A DNA stretch of 64,000 bases from Allorhodopirellula solitaria (GTDB lineage: Bacteria > Planctomycetota > Planctomycetia > Pirellulales > Pirellulaceae), in assembly GCF_007859855.1 (NCBI RefSeq), contig NZ_SJPK01000001.1, forward strand, positions 186,001-250,000, in the 5' to 3' direction. The notes under the pieces are model-generated. The model ran no database searches, had not been told where the DNA came from, and saw only the letters and a list, made by a program, of their open reading frames with translations. A program made the position numbers and the translations under genes. Below, piece by piece: positions 44,436 to 54,489 of this stretch. The first letter of the stretch is position 1. Each line of letters opens with the position of its first letter.

Positions 44436-45845
44436 TTAGATCAGATGCTCGAGCATCGCGGTCGCAGTCCCCAAGACGAGGAAGAATCCGCACATGTCGG
44501 TGACCGTAGTCAGCAGCGGTCCGCTGGCGACGGCGGGATCGAACCCGAATCGTTTGAGCACCAATGGCACGGTGCCGCCGATCGATACCGCGATGAGTGT
44601 GTTGAAGAACAGCGACACGCCAACGACGAGCCCGAGGTAGGGGTTGCCGTCCCAGACCACCGCGACGATGGCCACGAGCAAGCCCAAGGCGGCGCCGTTG
44701 ACCAATCCCACCGAGGCTTCCTTCAGCCACACCCGCATCATTTCGGTCGGGCGCACCAAACCGAGCGATAGTTCCCGCATACTCACTGCGACAGCTTGGT
44801 TGCCACTGCACCCGCTCATGTCGCTGATGATGGGCAAGAAAACAGCCAGGGCGATCACTTGAGCCAGCGTATCTTGATACATGGCGATCACAGCGGCCGC
44901 ACCGATATTGAGAACGATGTTGATACTCAACCAACTCAGCCGGCGCCGGGCGCGTTGGAGCAACGGCATCGTGCGTAGCTCCTCACCCCCGATAATCCCT
45001 TGGCTCTTCAGAAAATCACTCTCGGCAGCCCGTGTCGCTTCGTAATCCACGGCATTGCGGTGGACCACACCGAGCAACCTGCCATCGGCGTCCACGATGG
45101 GGACGCCGAGAAAATGGTGGATATCGAAAAACTCAATCAGATCATCGAGTGGAGTCGAATCCAATAGCGCCAGTGGGTTCGCGATCATGATGTCGTCGAC
45201 AGGATCGCTACGCCGTGCGAACAGCAGGTTCCGCATCGGCAGGACGCCGACGAGCCGATCGTTATCATCGGTGAGGTAAGCATATTGCACGTCGTAATCC
45301 CGAAACTCGTCCGCATTCTCCGAGAGAGTCGTGATCACATCGGCGACTGTCGTCGAGCGGTTGAAACGCAGGATTTCACGGACCAGCAACCCGCCCGCCT
45401 CGTCGTCACTGTAGGCAGCGAGCTCGCGAGCGGCCGTGGCGTCGGCGCGCGGCAACGCCTCGAGAATCGCCGCGGCTTGGTTGTCATCGAGATCGCCCAG
45501 CAAGTCAGCTTGCTCATCGCTGGGCATTTCACAAACAATCGCGGCTGCTTCTGCCGCTGGCAGAGATTCCACGAGTTCCGCGGCTTGACTCTCGCTCAGG
45601 TGACGGAGCAATTCGGCTGCGTCCTCGACCGCGAGCGTGGTCAGCACGAGTTGGTGGTGAATCTCGTCGGTGCGGCTCAGCGCGAGCGCTTGATCGCCCG
45701 CTGAAAGGCTATCGAGATACTCCGCGAGCGTTTCGGCGTCGCCGGCATCGGCGAGTTGCTCGAGCCGTTGCCATGGTCGGTCACTGTCTCGCGGCGAGGC
45801 GGCCTCGTTCGGCTCAAGATCGGCAGGGGATGGGAATTCGCTCAT
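44436..45845 (-). CDS. mgtE: Magnesium transporter MgtE
   Basis: A protein of 469 residues with the standard MgtE order: an N-terminal domain of short helices (ELLRHLSESQAAELVESLPA, CEMPSDEQADLLGDLDDNQA), a pair of CBS domains (YAYLTDDNDRLVGVLPMRNL and PIVDADGRLLGVVHRNAV), then five transmembrane helices from about 300 with the FLPIISDMSGCSGNQAVAV pore segment. The family imports magnesium (or cobalt) down the potential, gated by cytosolic magnesium at the CBS/N domains. It shares a 4-base overlap with the QueD-like gene upstream. No magnesium riboswitch is evident upstream, since the previous gene abuts it. Confidence 0.94.
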   Translation of the reverse strand: MSEFPSPADLEPNEAASPRDSDRPWQRLEQLADAGDAETLAEYLDSLSAGDQALALSRTDEIHHQLVLTTLAVEDAAELLRHLSESQAAELVESLPAAEAAAIVCEMPSDEQADLLGDLDDNQAAAILEALPRADATAARELAAYSDDEAGGLLVREILRFNRSTTVADVITTLSENADEFRDYDVQYAYLTDDNDRLVGVLPMRNLLFARRSDPVDDIMIANPLALLDSTPLDDLIEFFDIHHFLGVPIVDADGRLLGVVHRNAVDYEATRAAESDFLKSQGIIGGEELRTMPLLQRARRRLSWLSINIVLNIGAAAVIAMYQDTLAQVIALAVFLPIISDMSGCSGNQAVAVSMRELSLGLVRPTEMMRVWLKEASVGLVNGAALGLLVAIVAVVWDGNPYLGLVVGVSLFFNTLIAVSIGGTVPLVLKRFGFDPAVASGPLLTTVTDMCGFFLVLGTATAMLEHLI

Positions 45846-46282
45846 GATCCGCTCAATGCGACCTCAGCGTAGGTTTCTTCGCTCTCCCACAACCGGACCT
45901 TGAAGGCAGCTGCCCCACTATCGCCGAGGATGTCAGGGCATACCACCTCGAGAAAATGCTTGGCCATGTTCTCGGCGGTCGGGTTGCAGTCGAGCTCATA
46001 GATGCGGTGCGGTTGTGAGCTTCGAATGGCGTCGAGTCCGTTCTGGTCTTGATCCCACAGCACGAAGGCATGGTCCCAGTGTTCGTCGATCCAGTTCTTG
46101 CAGCGCAGCTTCAATTGCTTGAAATCGAGAATACGACCGACGGCATCCTGCTCTTGACCGGTCACGTAGACCTCGAGCACGTAGTTGTGGCCGTGTAGGT
46201 TTTGACATTTACCTTCGTGGCCGACGAGCCGATGGCCCGCGCAGAAGGTAAAGCGACGCATGATGGAAATCGACACAGGCAC
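45842..46282 (-). CDS. 6-pyruvoyl-tetrahydropterin synthase / QueD family
   Basis: A protein of 146 residues of the PTPS/QueD fold. The zinc ligands are in FCAGHRLVGHEGKCQNLHGHNYVLEV (spread over H16, H30 and H32), with the catalytic Cys between them. DEHWDHAFVLWDQD and NPTAENMAKHFLEVVCPDIL are also typical, and the last acidic segment LWESEETYAEV ends the fold. It may make carboxytetrahydropterin for queuosine or handle a pterin, and I cannot tell which from sequence. It overlaps mgtE by 4 bases and precedes it, but a shared function is not obvious. ATG at 46261 (MRRFTF) is an alternative start. Confidence 0.87.
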   Translation of the reverse strand: MPVSISIMRRFTFCAGHRLVGHEGKCQNLHGHNYVLEVYVTGQEQDAVGRILDFKQLKLRCKNWIDEHWDHAFVLWDQDQNGLDAIRSSQPHRIYELDCNPTAENMAKHFLEVVCPDILGDSGAAAFKVRLWESEETYAEVALSGS

Positions 46283-46408
46283 GGGGCTCCGGTTGGGAAG
46301 GGCTCGATGGGGGTATCCAATAGTGCCATTGGGCTGCTGCTAATCTAACGAGTCCGCATTACAGCGCAAGGTGGTTCGAGTTTGTCGACGGGTTTTCCGT
46401 AACTATCC

Positions 46409-47464
46409 TTGGCGAATGGTCTTTGGGCTGCCATACTGTTGCCCCGCCTCGCAGCGAAATGCGCGCGAAATCTCCCCTTTTTTGAGTTCGTTTGGAGACC
46501 CCACTCGGTGGCCAAAATATTACTGCTCCCGCTTCGTCTGGCCGTAGGCTACGGGCTCTCCCCGCGGATCCTGGGATACCTGGCGATCGCCATGTTGGTT
46601 CTCTTGCGGATCACGATTGGATTTCACTTCCTCAGCGAAGGGTCGGAGAAATTCCGCGATGATAATTGGTCGGCAAAGCCCTTCTTTGCTAACGCCAAAG
46701 GACCATTTGCCAACGATTTCCGTCAGATGGTCTGGGATTATGACGGAGCGACGCGGCTGGATAAAAATCAGACCCAAATCGTATGGGCGACTTACCGCAA
46801 TCAAATTGCTGACCACTTTGGCTTCGATGAGAAGCAACAGGCAGCCGCTCAAGACAACTACATCAAAGCAGTCGATCAGTACGATTATGTTATCGAGCTC
46901 AATGCCAACGCGGTCCAGGAGTACCGTCTCGGCCTCGATCGAATCGCGAAACTCGATGCAGACCCTGTTCGAGACGGCGTCACCTCCTTGGGCGGGCAGC
47001 GAGAAATGGTCCGCAAAGAACTTCGAGACCTGATTTCCGCGACGCTGTCTCAGATCGATTTGATCTGGGAAAATTACGAAACCGCCCAAAATCAGCTGGC
47101 TACCGACGAACAGCTGGCCAGTCGTCCTCCGTACAAACTGGTGCGACCTCGTCTAGCGATGATGGACACGAGCGTGATCGACCGCATAGTCCCCTATTTT
47201 GATGTGATCATGGGGTGGTGCTTGATCGTGGGACTGTTCACCCCTGTCGCAGCGTTGGCAGTCGGTGCGTTCCTGTTCTCGGTGTTTTTGAGCCAGTACC
47301 CACCGACGACGGGGCCGGGCTCGTCGAACTACCAATTGATCGAGAGTTTGGCGTGTTTCGTATTGGCGGCTACCGGTGCCGGGCGATTTGCAGGCCTCGA
47401 TTTCTTCCTCCACCTCATCGTGCGAAAAGTCTACAGCCCCGGCGAAGCGGCACGGACTGTTTAG
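46409..47464 (+). CDS. DoxX-like membrane protein
   Basis: A protein of up to 351 residues. Hydrophobic segments are LGYLAIAMLVLLRITIGFHF, DVIMGWCLIVGLFTPVAALA, VGAFLFSVFLSQYPPT and LIESLACFVLAATGAGRFAG. The pattern RITIGFHFLSEGSEKF and the C-terminal transmembrane part are DoxX-like, with a long helical extracytoplasmic domain inserted between the first and second segments (about 75-255). A GTG start at 46508 with GGAG upstream is an alternative to the ATG at 46409, as the first 33 residues look untypical. The Gfo/Idh gene follows 48 bases later on the same strand, so cotranscription is likely. Confidence 0.72.
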   Translation: MANGLWAAILLPRLAAKCARNLPFFEFVWRPHSVAKILLLPLRLAVGYGLSPRILGYLAIAMLVLLRITIGFHFLSEGSEKFRDDNWSAKPFFANAKGPFANDFRQMVWDYDGATRLDKNQTQIVWATYRNQIADHFGFDEKQQAAAQDNYIKAVDQYDYVIELNANAVQEYRLGLDRIAKLDADPVRDGVTSLGGQREMVRKELRDLISATLSQIDLIWENYETAQNQLATDEQLASRPPYKLVRPRLAMMDTSVIDRIVPYFDVIMGWCLIVGLFTPVAALAVGAFLFSVFLSQYPPTTGPGSSNYQLIESLACFVLAATGAGRFAGLDFFLHLIVRKVYSPGEAARTV

Positions 47465-47512
47465 ACCCTCCTCCCCCACCTCTAGCAACACTCCCACGGG
47501 ACCTTTACTGCC

Positions 47513-49378
47513 ATGGTTGACAAGCTCTCTCAAGACCAACGTGACGTTGGCGAATCGAATTATTACAACGCCGTGGGCAGTTACTACGACGTCAACCGTC
47601 GAGACTTCTTACGCGGCGTCGTGGCGGCGGGTGCCGTCGGCGGTGCCGGAGTCGGAGCAGCCTATTTCGGCTACGAAAAGATTGCCGACCCCGTGCGTGT
47701 CGCGGTCATCGGTACTGGTGATGAGGGCAACGTTTTGATTGGCGGGTGCAACCCCGAGTACATCGACGTCAAAGCCATCTGCGACATCCGCCCCTTCGGT
47801 CAGCATCGCGCCTTTCACGGCGATTGGTCCAGCTCATCGGCTCTCAAACGGCGGCCGGGACTGATCAATATCGCCGGCTACAAAGACGAAGCCGAAGCCA
47901 GGAGGAACGTGAAGGTTTACGATGGCAGCACCACCGGCGGCATCACGGAGTGCTTGGACGATCCAGATATCGAAGCGGTCATCATTGCGTTGCCGCTGTG
48001 GTTGCACGCCCCTGTCGCTGCCCAAGCGATGGAGCGTGGTCTGCACGTGCTGACAGAGAAACTGATGGCCCGCAACGTGGCCCAGTGCAAGGTGATGTCG
48101 CGGATGGCAGCCGAGCTCAAGGACAAAAACGGCAACCCGCTGCATTTGGCCACCGGTCACCAGCGTCACTACAACATCAAGTACGAAAACGCGGTCAACC
48201 TGATCCGCTGGGGTTTGCTAGGACAACTGCACCACATTCGCGCCCAGTGGCACCGCGGCAACCTGCCGGGTGCTGACAGCTGGTCGATGCCGATTCCCGG
48301 TGGTGAGGAAATGGCGGGCAACCGGGGCACTTTCGATCGCATCGCCAGCGATCTGAGGTACCGCCAAAACGCTCTCAAGGAAGCGAAGGATCCCGATGAA
48401 ATCGTGCGTCTGCAGCAAGAGGTCGCGCTGTTCAGCGCCTGGGACGCAGACAAGAGCGTCGATCCGAGGGAATTCGGTTACCAGGACTTCTCGGTCGGCG
48501 ACAAAATGTTTTCAGCCGAGGAAGAACTCCACCGCTGGCGATTGTTCCAACGCACCGGCGCCGGCCTGATGGCCGAACTGGGATCACACCAACTCGATGC
48601 AGTCAGCATCTTCCTCAGCTCGCTGCGTGACGATGGCAAAAAAGTCCATCCGTTGACCGTGCACGCCGTCGGTGGCCGGGAGATCATGCCGCTCGATCGT
48701 GAGGTCCGCGATCATGTGTACTGCATGTATGAATTCCCTGGACCTGAGTACCCCGCATCCTTCGACGTTGGGTACTACGACCGAGTCGAAGACTATCCGA
48801 AGTCGAAGAAGGTCAAGAACGGCTACGAACAGCTCGAACCGATTCCGGGCTACCAGTCCGATCCAAACAAAAAGATCGTTGTGACTTATTCATCGATCAA
48901 TGGAAACGGTTTCGGCGGGTGGGGCGAGGTCGTGATGGGGTCCAAAGGGACTTTGGTCATGGACAAGGAAACCGACGTTTACCTGTACCGCGATAGCGAC
49001 ACGAGCAGCAAAGCCGGCGTCTCCAAGAAAACCGGTGGCTACGCCCTCGATACTTCCGCCTCAGGTGATTTCGCCGCCCCCGTCGCTCAGGCCGCAACGT
49101 CGGGCCCGGTCAGCCGGGGCTATCAAGAAGAAATCGAGCACTGGGCATACTGCATCCGCAACCCAGACCCGGAAAATCACCCCCGCTGCTATCCCGCTGT
49201 GGCCATGGGCGATGCTGTTATCGCACTGGGAACGAACGTCGCCTTTGCCCGCGCCGATCGGGGCGAAAGCGGCTACATGAAGTTCGAAGAGGAGTGGTTT
49301 GACGTCGATCACGACGCCACTCCCGATGACAGCGACATCGCTGCGGAAACGGAATTCATGAAGAAGCCGGTCGCCTAG
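47513..49378 (+). CDS. Tat-exported Gfo/Idh/MocA-family oxidoreductase
   Basis: A protein of 621 residues. A twin-arginine signal is visible (VNRRDFLRGVVAAGAVGGAG, about 24-43). The Rossmann fold then starts with VRVAVIGTGDEGNVLIGGCN, which binds NAD(P). AVIIALPLWLHAPVAAQAME, GLHVLTEKLMARNVAQCK (the EKP-type lysine region, here EKLMARN) and LATGHQRHYN (His) follow, as in Gfo/Idh oxidoreductases of planctomycetes. It should oxidise or reduce a sugar or polyol outside the cytoplasm. The stop overlaps the convergent MscS-type gene by 4 bases. Substrate is unknown. Confidence 0.88.
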   Translation: MVDKLSQDQRDVGESNYYNAVGSYYDVNRRDFLRGVVAAGAVGGAGVGAAYFGYEKIADPVRVAVIGTGDEGNVLIGGCNPEYIDVKAICDIRPFGQHRAFHGDWSSSSALKRRPGLINIAGYKDEAEARRNVKVYDGSTTGGITECLDDPDIEAVIIALPLWLHAPVAAQAMERGLHVLTEKLMARNVAQCKVMSRMAAELKDKNGNPLHLATGHQRHYNIKYENAVNLIRWGLLGQLHHIRAQWHRGNLPGADSWSMPIPGGEEMAGNRGTFDRIASDLRYRQNALKEAKDPDEIVRLQQEVALFSAWDADKSVDPREFGYQDFSVGDKMFSAEEELHRWRLFQRTGAGLMAELGSHQLDAVSIFLSSLRDDGKKVHPLTVHAVGGREIMPLDREVRDHVYCMYEFPGPEYPASFDVGYYDRVEDYPKSKKVKNGYEQLEPIPGYQSDPNKKIVVTYSSINGNGFGGWGEVVMGSKGTLVMDKETDVYLYRDSDTSSKAGVSKKTGGYALDTSASGDFAAPVAQAATSGPVSRGYQEEIEHWAYCIRNPDPENHPRCYPAVAMGDAVIALGTNVAFARADRGESGYMKFEEEWFDVDHDATPDDSDIAAETEFMKKPVA

Positions 49379-52300
49379 GCTTGCGAAGTCCCGTTGAGCA
49401 GTGCCTTCGTCAATTCCGGAGGCATTGATCGGAGGTGCAAGTCTCGCTGAGGGAATGCGATCTCGATTCCCTCGGCTTGGAACGTTTGATTGATCAGAGT
49501 GTGCAACTCGTGGATCGAGTTCAAGCGGTTCTCCAGGTCGGCGAGGTAGCACCGGAGAACAAGATTGAGGGACGAGTCGCCGAAACCTTCGAACGTCACG
49601 ACTGGCTCAGGATCTTTGGAGATCAGTTCGCTCTCGCGGCAGACCTGGTGGAGCAATTCGCAGGCATGCTCGGTATTGCTACCATAGGCAACGCCGACGT
49701 CGATCACGATGCGGTTGGTGGTATCGGTCAATGTCCAATTGATCAAACGCCCCGTGATTAGGTCTTTGTTGGGGATGATGAGTTCCTGGCGGTCCCAGTT
49801 GGTAACGGTCGTTGCCCGCATTTGAATGCGGGCGACCACGCCTGTCGTGTCGCCCAGCGTCACGACGTCGCCGACGCGGATGGGTTGCTCAAACAGGAGA
49901 ATCAAACCGCTGACGAAGTTCGCGAAGATCTCCTGCAAGCCGAAGCCCAAGCCCACTCCGAGAGCGGCCACGAGCCACTGAATATTGTCCCATCGCAGCC
50001 CGAGAGTCTTCGCGGCCATCGTCAAACCGATGAACATCAGCAGATACGTCCCCAGTGTGGTGATGGCGTATCGCACCGGTTTCTCGATCGGCAGTCGCTC
50101 CAATAACACTCCTTCAATCAGACCCGGGAGGTTTCGGACCGACGCCCAAGTCAGCACGACGATGGGAATCGTTTTGACAAGGTCGGCGAGGGTGATGTAG
50201 CTGATTTCTCCTTTGGCATCAACGCTCCCCCACAAGTGAATCGCGTCGAGGTATCCCACCACAGGCAGGACGGGCGACCAAATCCACGCAACGCCGAAGA
50301 GGGTCCCAATAGCGAGAAACGTGCTGATCAGATGCGTCGTTTGCGCATTGATTTCAGAGGCTTCCAGACTCGCCAAGGGCTCCACATCCACACCGGTCTG
50401 GCCGAGCCGCTCGGACTGTTCCAATCGCTCGCGATGGATCGCCCAGGCGAGGCGGCGTCGTTGGGTCAATAACCATCGGCGCATCGCACCGCTCATGAAG
50501 TACGTTGTCATTACGAGACAGAACGTGAGATAGAACTGCCGGATCAGAACCTCGGCGGCACTGCCAAAGCCCATGATAGAAACGATCGCAAACACGATCG
50601 GTGTCCACACGATGGGTAGGAACCAAATGTTCTTCAATCGCGCTAACCAACCATTGGGCTTGTCCCGGATTGCGACCGAGAAGATTCCTCTTTCAGGCTC
50701 CAGCGTTCGCCATAGCACGACACTGAGCAGCACCATGCCGGCCATCAGCGTCACGCGGCTGAGCGCTTCGGTGAGTTGGTAGCGTCCCAAATGCGATGCC
50801 GTGACATAGAGCACCAGCAGTGGGAGGCCGATGTCGATCAGAATTCTTAGCCACCGCCGCAGGCCGGAAATGGAATCGGCATCGGTTTGGAAGTGGGCGA
50901 TGGCGAGCCCTTCGGGACGCAGCCATTGGCGTAGCAGTTCAATCGGCGCCACCGCGATTGCTGCGATTGCGAGGGCATGTGAGACCGCGCGGACAATCGG
51001 TTCGCCCCGCGGCGATTTCGCCAGAGCCTCGCTGCCGACCCATAGCAACACGACGATGGGTAACATCAGTACGAACGACCACAGCAACGTGGCGAACGTC
51101 GGGCGAAGCGAAAGGTTTTGGCGACTGGACGCCTTCTTGCCCAGTTCGATGATGCGTCGCCGCAATCGAGTCCCGAGAAAGGTAGCCGTTGCTAACGCAA
51201 ACAGGGCGATCAGGATAAGCTGAGGGTAATACCAGAAGCCCTCTCCCATCCTCGTCGACAGCAAGCGGATGTACTGAGGCCGGACCATCCAACGAAATGC
51301 TTTCCACGCCAATGGGATATCGGCGAAGCGGAAGACAGCTTCGTTCCGAATCCAAATCACATGAGAATCGATCAACTGGCTGAGTTCGGTGACCGCCTCT
51401 CGGAGGCTCTCGAGTTCACGGCGTCGTTCCGCAAGTTTATTGAGATGCGTCTGCAGATCGCCAATGAACTTCTCTAAGAGTGCCGACTCGGCACTCGGCA
51501 GGTGCTTGAATCCCCGATCGTTGCCGAGCAGGACGCGATCGGAGAAGAACTCCATCGGCAACTCTCCGGCCAGCGAATTGTCGGTGCCTTGAAGCGTGAG
51601 TTCGAGTTGTCGCTGCAGGACCCGGCGTTCCTCAATCAGCTTGTCGATTGCTTCGATGCGGGCGAGAATACTCGTGAGCGAGGGTAACTGACTGTCCATC
51701 AACTGGAGCTGCAGCCCCATGCTGTTTGTGAAACGTTCGCCACTGCGTTTGGCTTGGGCGATTTGAGACTCGGTCTCAGCGAGTTGTGCGGACCATTTGT
51801 CGGTTTCGAGTTTCTCCTTGGCCAAACTCCGATCGGCTTGATCGGTGTCACCAATGATTTCCACCCAAAGATCTCCCTGACGCAGCACCTGGGAAGAGTT
51901 AGGATCGCCGCCTGCGTCGTTAATGGACTTTTCGTACTGCTGCAGGTCCTGTTTGATTTGACTCTGGCGACGATCCTTCAACAGGCTCGACCACAGATCG
52001 TAGATCACCTCCGCCTGCCGCACCCTGCGTTGGCCCGCCGTTCTCTGCAGTGGCAGCAGGTCAGCCTGAGCCTCCACGAGCAGTTTTTCTTGCAGCAATA
52101 GGGTGAGTCGCTCTTTGGACGTAGCCAGCTTGGCGTCGCGCAGTGATTCATGCACCGCACGCAGTTGACCGTCCGGGTCGTCATTGAATTTGCCGACAGA
52201 TGACGCCTCTAAGGTCTCGATCTCGCGCCGCAGCGCTGAAATATCGATCGCTAGTTTTTCCAGTCGTGTCGTCCGCGATGCCAGAGCGGCGTCGATTTTT

Positions 52301-52842
52301 TGTAACCGCTCGCGAGCCTCGGTCAAGCTGGTGGTCGCCTGCAGTTCGCTTTGCTTGACCTCTTCAATCGAGAGGTACCGATCATTGATCGGTTCGAGCT
52401 CGTCCAGCGGTTTTTCGGATTCGCGTTGGGCAGTCTGTTTGTCGGTCTCAATATTCTCAAGCGACTTCTGGACACCTGCCAAAGCATTGGCGACCACGCG
52501 TTGGTCCGCGTAGACCGCAGCCAGGTCCTGGAGTGCGGCGAGCAGGAGTTCGCGTTGGTGAGGATCAATCGAACTGTCGCTGTTGATTCGTTCGATCTCT
52601 GCCGCGACCGCTTTAGCATTCCTCAACGGCGTCTGTTTGGTGTCGGCTGGATTTGTATCGGCCGCCTCGGCATCGGAAGTCTGCGTGTCGTCGTCCTCCT
52701 CCACGGCAACGAAGGGCGGAGGTTGCCCGGTGGAACTCTGCGCCGAGGGTTGCGGTTGCCCCGGCGACTGGGACAGCGCATCGCCACCGCTGCAGCACAG
52801 AAGCAGGAGCAGGGAAACGGCCGTGCAGTGGAGTGACTTCAT
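49375..52842 (-). CDS. Large MscS-family mechanosensitive channel (MscK/KefA-like)
   Basis: A protein of 1155 residues. It begins with a signal peptide (MKSLHCTAVSLLLLLCCSGG), then a long periplasmic coiled-coil part rich in Glu, Gln and Arg, followed by many transmembrane segments, and ends with the MscS core: LVAALGVGLGFGLQEIFANF, VSGLILLFEQPIRVGDVVTL and VTNWDRQELIIPNKDLITGR. That is the layout of MscK/KefA-type channels, which let solutes out on osmotic down-shock. It converges on the Gfo/Idh gene, with the two stops overlapping by 4 bases. The start ATG at 52842 fits the signal peptide well. Confidence 0.9.
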   Translation of the reverse strand: MKSLHCTAVSLLLLLCCSGGDALSQSPGQPQPSAQSSTGQPPPFVAVEEDDDTQTSDAEAADTNPADTKQTPLRNAKAVAAEIERINSDSSIDPHQRELLLAALQDLAAVYADQRVVANALAGVQKSLENIETDKQTAQRESEKPLDELEPINDRYLSIEEVKQSELQATTSLTEARERLQKIDAALASRTTRLEKLAIDISALRREIETLEASSVGKFNDDPDGQLRAVHESLRDAKLATSKERLTLLLQEKLLVEAQADLLPLQRTAGQRRVRQAEVIYDLWSSLLKDRRQSQIKQDLQQYEKSINDAGGDPNSSQVLRQGDLWVEIIGDTDQADRSLAKEKLETDKWSAQLAETESQIAQAKRSGERFTNSMGLQLQLMDSQLPSLTSILARIEAIDKLIEERRVLQRQLELTLQGTDNSLAGELPMEFFSDRVLLGNDRGFKHLPSAESALLEKFIGDLQTHLNKLAERRRELESLREAVTELSQLIDSHVIWIRNEAVFRFADIPLAWKAFRWMVRPQYIRLLSTRMGEGFWYYPQLILIALFALATATFLGTRLRRRIIELGKKASSRQNLSLRPTFATLLWSFVLMLPIVVLLWVGSEALAKSPRGEPIVRAVSHALAIAAIAVAPIELLRQWLRPEGLAIAHFQTDADSISGLRRWLRILIDIGLPLLVLYVTASHLGRYQLTEALSRVTLMAGMVLLSVVLWRTLEPERGIFSVAIRDKPNGWLARLKNIWFLPIVWTPIVFAIVSIMGFGSAAEVLIRQFYLTFCLVMTTYFMSGAMRRWLLTQRRRLAWAIHRERLEQSERLGQTGVDVEPLASLEASEINAQTTHLISTFLAIGTLFGVAWIWSPVLPVVGYLDAIHLWGSVDAKGEISYITLADLVKTIPIVVLTWASVRNLPGLIEGVLLERLPIEKPVRYAITTLGTYLLMFIGLTMAAKTLGLRWDNIQWLVAALGVGLGFGLQEIFANFVSGLILLFEQPIRVGDVVTLGDTTGVVARIQMRATTVTNWDRQELIIPNKDLITGRLINWTLTDTTNRIVIDVGVAYGSNTEHACELLHQVCRESELISKDPEPVVTFEGFGDSSLNLVLRCYLADLENRLNSIHELHTLINQTFQAEGIEIAFPQRDLHLRSMPPELTKALLNGTSQA

Positions 52843-53112
52843 GGAATCGGTGTATGGGCGACGATCGAGGCCTGCGCCGCAAACTACCTGCGGACTCAGG
52901 CCGTCGGGGTGCGACGCAAAAGGGAGGCGACAGGATTTCCTGGCAAAGGATTTCCTCGAGTGGCTCTATGTCGGTGAGTGTCCGATATCGAGCCAGCTGG
53001 TCGAAAGATCAAATGCAGCCGGATCGCTATTGATTCTGGTGCGCTGCATCTGGTAGCCGTTCTCAGCATGGGCAAGTCCTTCGTTTCCTACCGTTCCTCC
53101 ACTGAATTCTCC

Positions 53113-54450
53113 ATGCTGAATCATCGCTGCTGCCTCGGCATCGCTCTATGCATGGGGTTCTGCTTTTGGGGCTGGAACCGCGTGTCGGCCCAACCGGCCT
53201 CGCCCAGCGGTCCTCAAACTCAGTACGTTCTGCTCGACAACGCTCACGTGCTGACGGGCACCGTGTTTCGCCAAGGCCAATCCGTTATCCTGCGGCGGGG
53301 CAACGAAGCTGAGCTAACCCTTCGTTCGTCCCAGGTCATCGCTGTCGCCGACGACATGCCCAGTCTCTATCAGGCTAGAATTCGGTCTCAACATCGACGC
53401 TCGCCAGCGACGGTTTCGCAACGAATCGACGACGTTCGGTGGTGCATCGACAATGACATGCCAGCCCACGCGACCGAGGCGCTGATGAGCGTTTATGCGG
53501 TCGTCCCCGACCATCCGATTGCGATCCAGCTAGAGAATCGCTTACGCCGTTTACTCGAGCAATCACCAGAGTCGACGCAGACGCCCGTCCACTCGGTCGC
53601 GACAGCAGGCATGGAAAGTCCAGCGGATCGCGGCATCGAACTGCAGAGCGTCAGTCATACCGAACTGGCGACGGGCGATTTGCCGACGGGCAATTTGGAA
53701 ACGAGTCATGTTTCCAGCGCTTCGTACACAGAGCCTCGGATCCACGCGTCATCGGTTCCCGTAGCACTGCACCCCTTCACAGCCAAAGTTCAACCCATCC
53801 TGATGGCGCGCTGCTCCCAGTGCCATCATGCCCAGTCTGGCGTGGAAACGTCCTGGCACCTCGTCTTGCCGCCCGGTGGCGCCGTGCGAGTCACCCAGCC
53901 TGGTAGCTTGGCCAACTTCCATGCGACCGTACCACTGTGCGAGCCCGATGCTCCCATGCAAAGCCGATTGATCCAAATGGCGACCACTGCACATGGCGGT
54001 GCGGCGCCCGGAAAACCACCCATCGCCGAATACGAAGGCTCCTTGGTAGAAACACTTAGCCAATGGATTGCCACGGTGGACGATCGTTCGCAGGAGGCGT
54101 CCGAAGCGACCACCCCAGCACTCGAGGAAACATCCGATTTCTCAACGAAGGCTGGCTCGCCGCTCCCGACGCTCAACCCGATCCACCCCGCCCACGTCGC
54201 ATCCTCGCTCGCCAGCCCGAAGTCAAATTACTTCTCTACGGAAGTTCAAGAAGCGCATCGAACCGAAGTCTCGGATTCCGTGCAGGCCCCGAAAGCGACC
54301 GAGCCAGCTGCTGATGATGGGTCCCGACCTCGTCGCCCCGCCCGATTGCCGACCGTGGCAAATCCGAACGACGTGCAGCACTTCAATCGAGAAACCCGAC
54401 TGCGACGCTTACTGCGTAGCGGCACGCCCCCAGACTCTCAGGGGCAATGA
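53113..54450 (+). CDS. Secreted CxxCH protein (c-type cytochrome-like, planctomycete)
   Basis: A protein of 445 residues. An N-terminal signal peptide (MLNHRCCLGIALCMGFCFWG) ends near RVSAQPA. The middle part is low-complexity. One heme-type motif, CSQCHHA (in VQPILMARCSQCHHA), lies near residue 235 and is followed by SGVETSWHL, PGGAVRVTQPGSLANFHATV, QSRLIQMATTAHGGAAPGKP, an arrangement like that of planctomycete cytochrome C domains. The C-terminus is helical/acidic. The ATG at 53113 is preferred to 52978, which would add 45 residues before the signal. Heme binding is likely but not proven. It begins 271 bases from the divergent channel gene. Confidence 0.75.
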   Translation: MLNHRCCLGIALCMGFCFWGWNRVSAQPASPSGPQTQYVLLDNAHVLTGTVFRQGQSVILRRGNEAELTLRSSQVIAVADDMPSLYQARIRSQHRRSPATVSQRIDDVRWCIDNDMPAHATEALMSVYAVVPDHPIAIQLENRLRRLLEQSPESTQTPVHSVATAGMESPADRGIELQSVSHTELATGDLPTGNLETSHVSSASYTEPRIHASSVPVALHPFTAKVQPILMARCSQCHHAQSGVETSWHLVLPPGGAVRVTQPGSLANFHATVPLCEPDAPMQSRLIQMATTAHGGAAPGKPPIAEYEGSLVETLSQWIATVDDRSQEASEATTPALEETSDFSTKAGSPLPTLNPIHPAHVASSLASPKSNYFSTEVQEAHRTEVSDSVQAPKATEPAADDGSRPRRPARLPTVANPNDVQHFNRETRLRRLLRSGTPPDSQGQ

Positions 54451-54489
54451 TTGCCCGCACCTCGAGAAATCAGATCATCGGGAAACTAA

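Noticed and set aside
46283-46408. Magnesium or preQ1 riboswitch before QueD-like/mgtE
   Set aside because: The stretch is short and I could not fold a conserved core; mgtE itself overlaps the previous gene.
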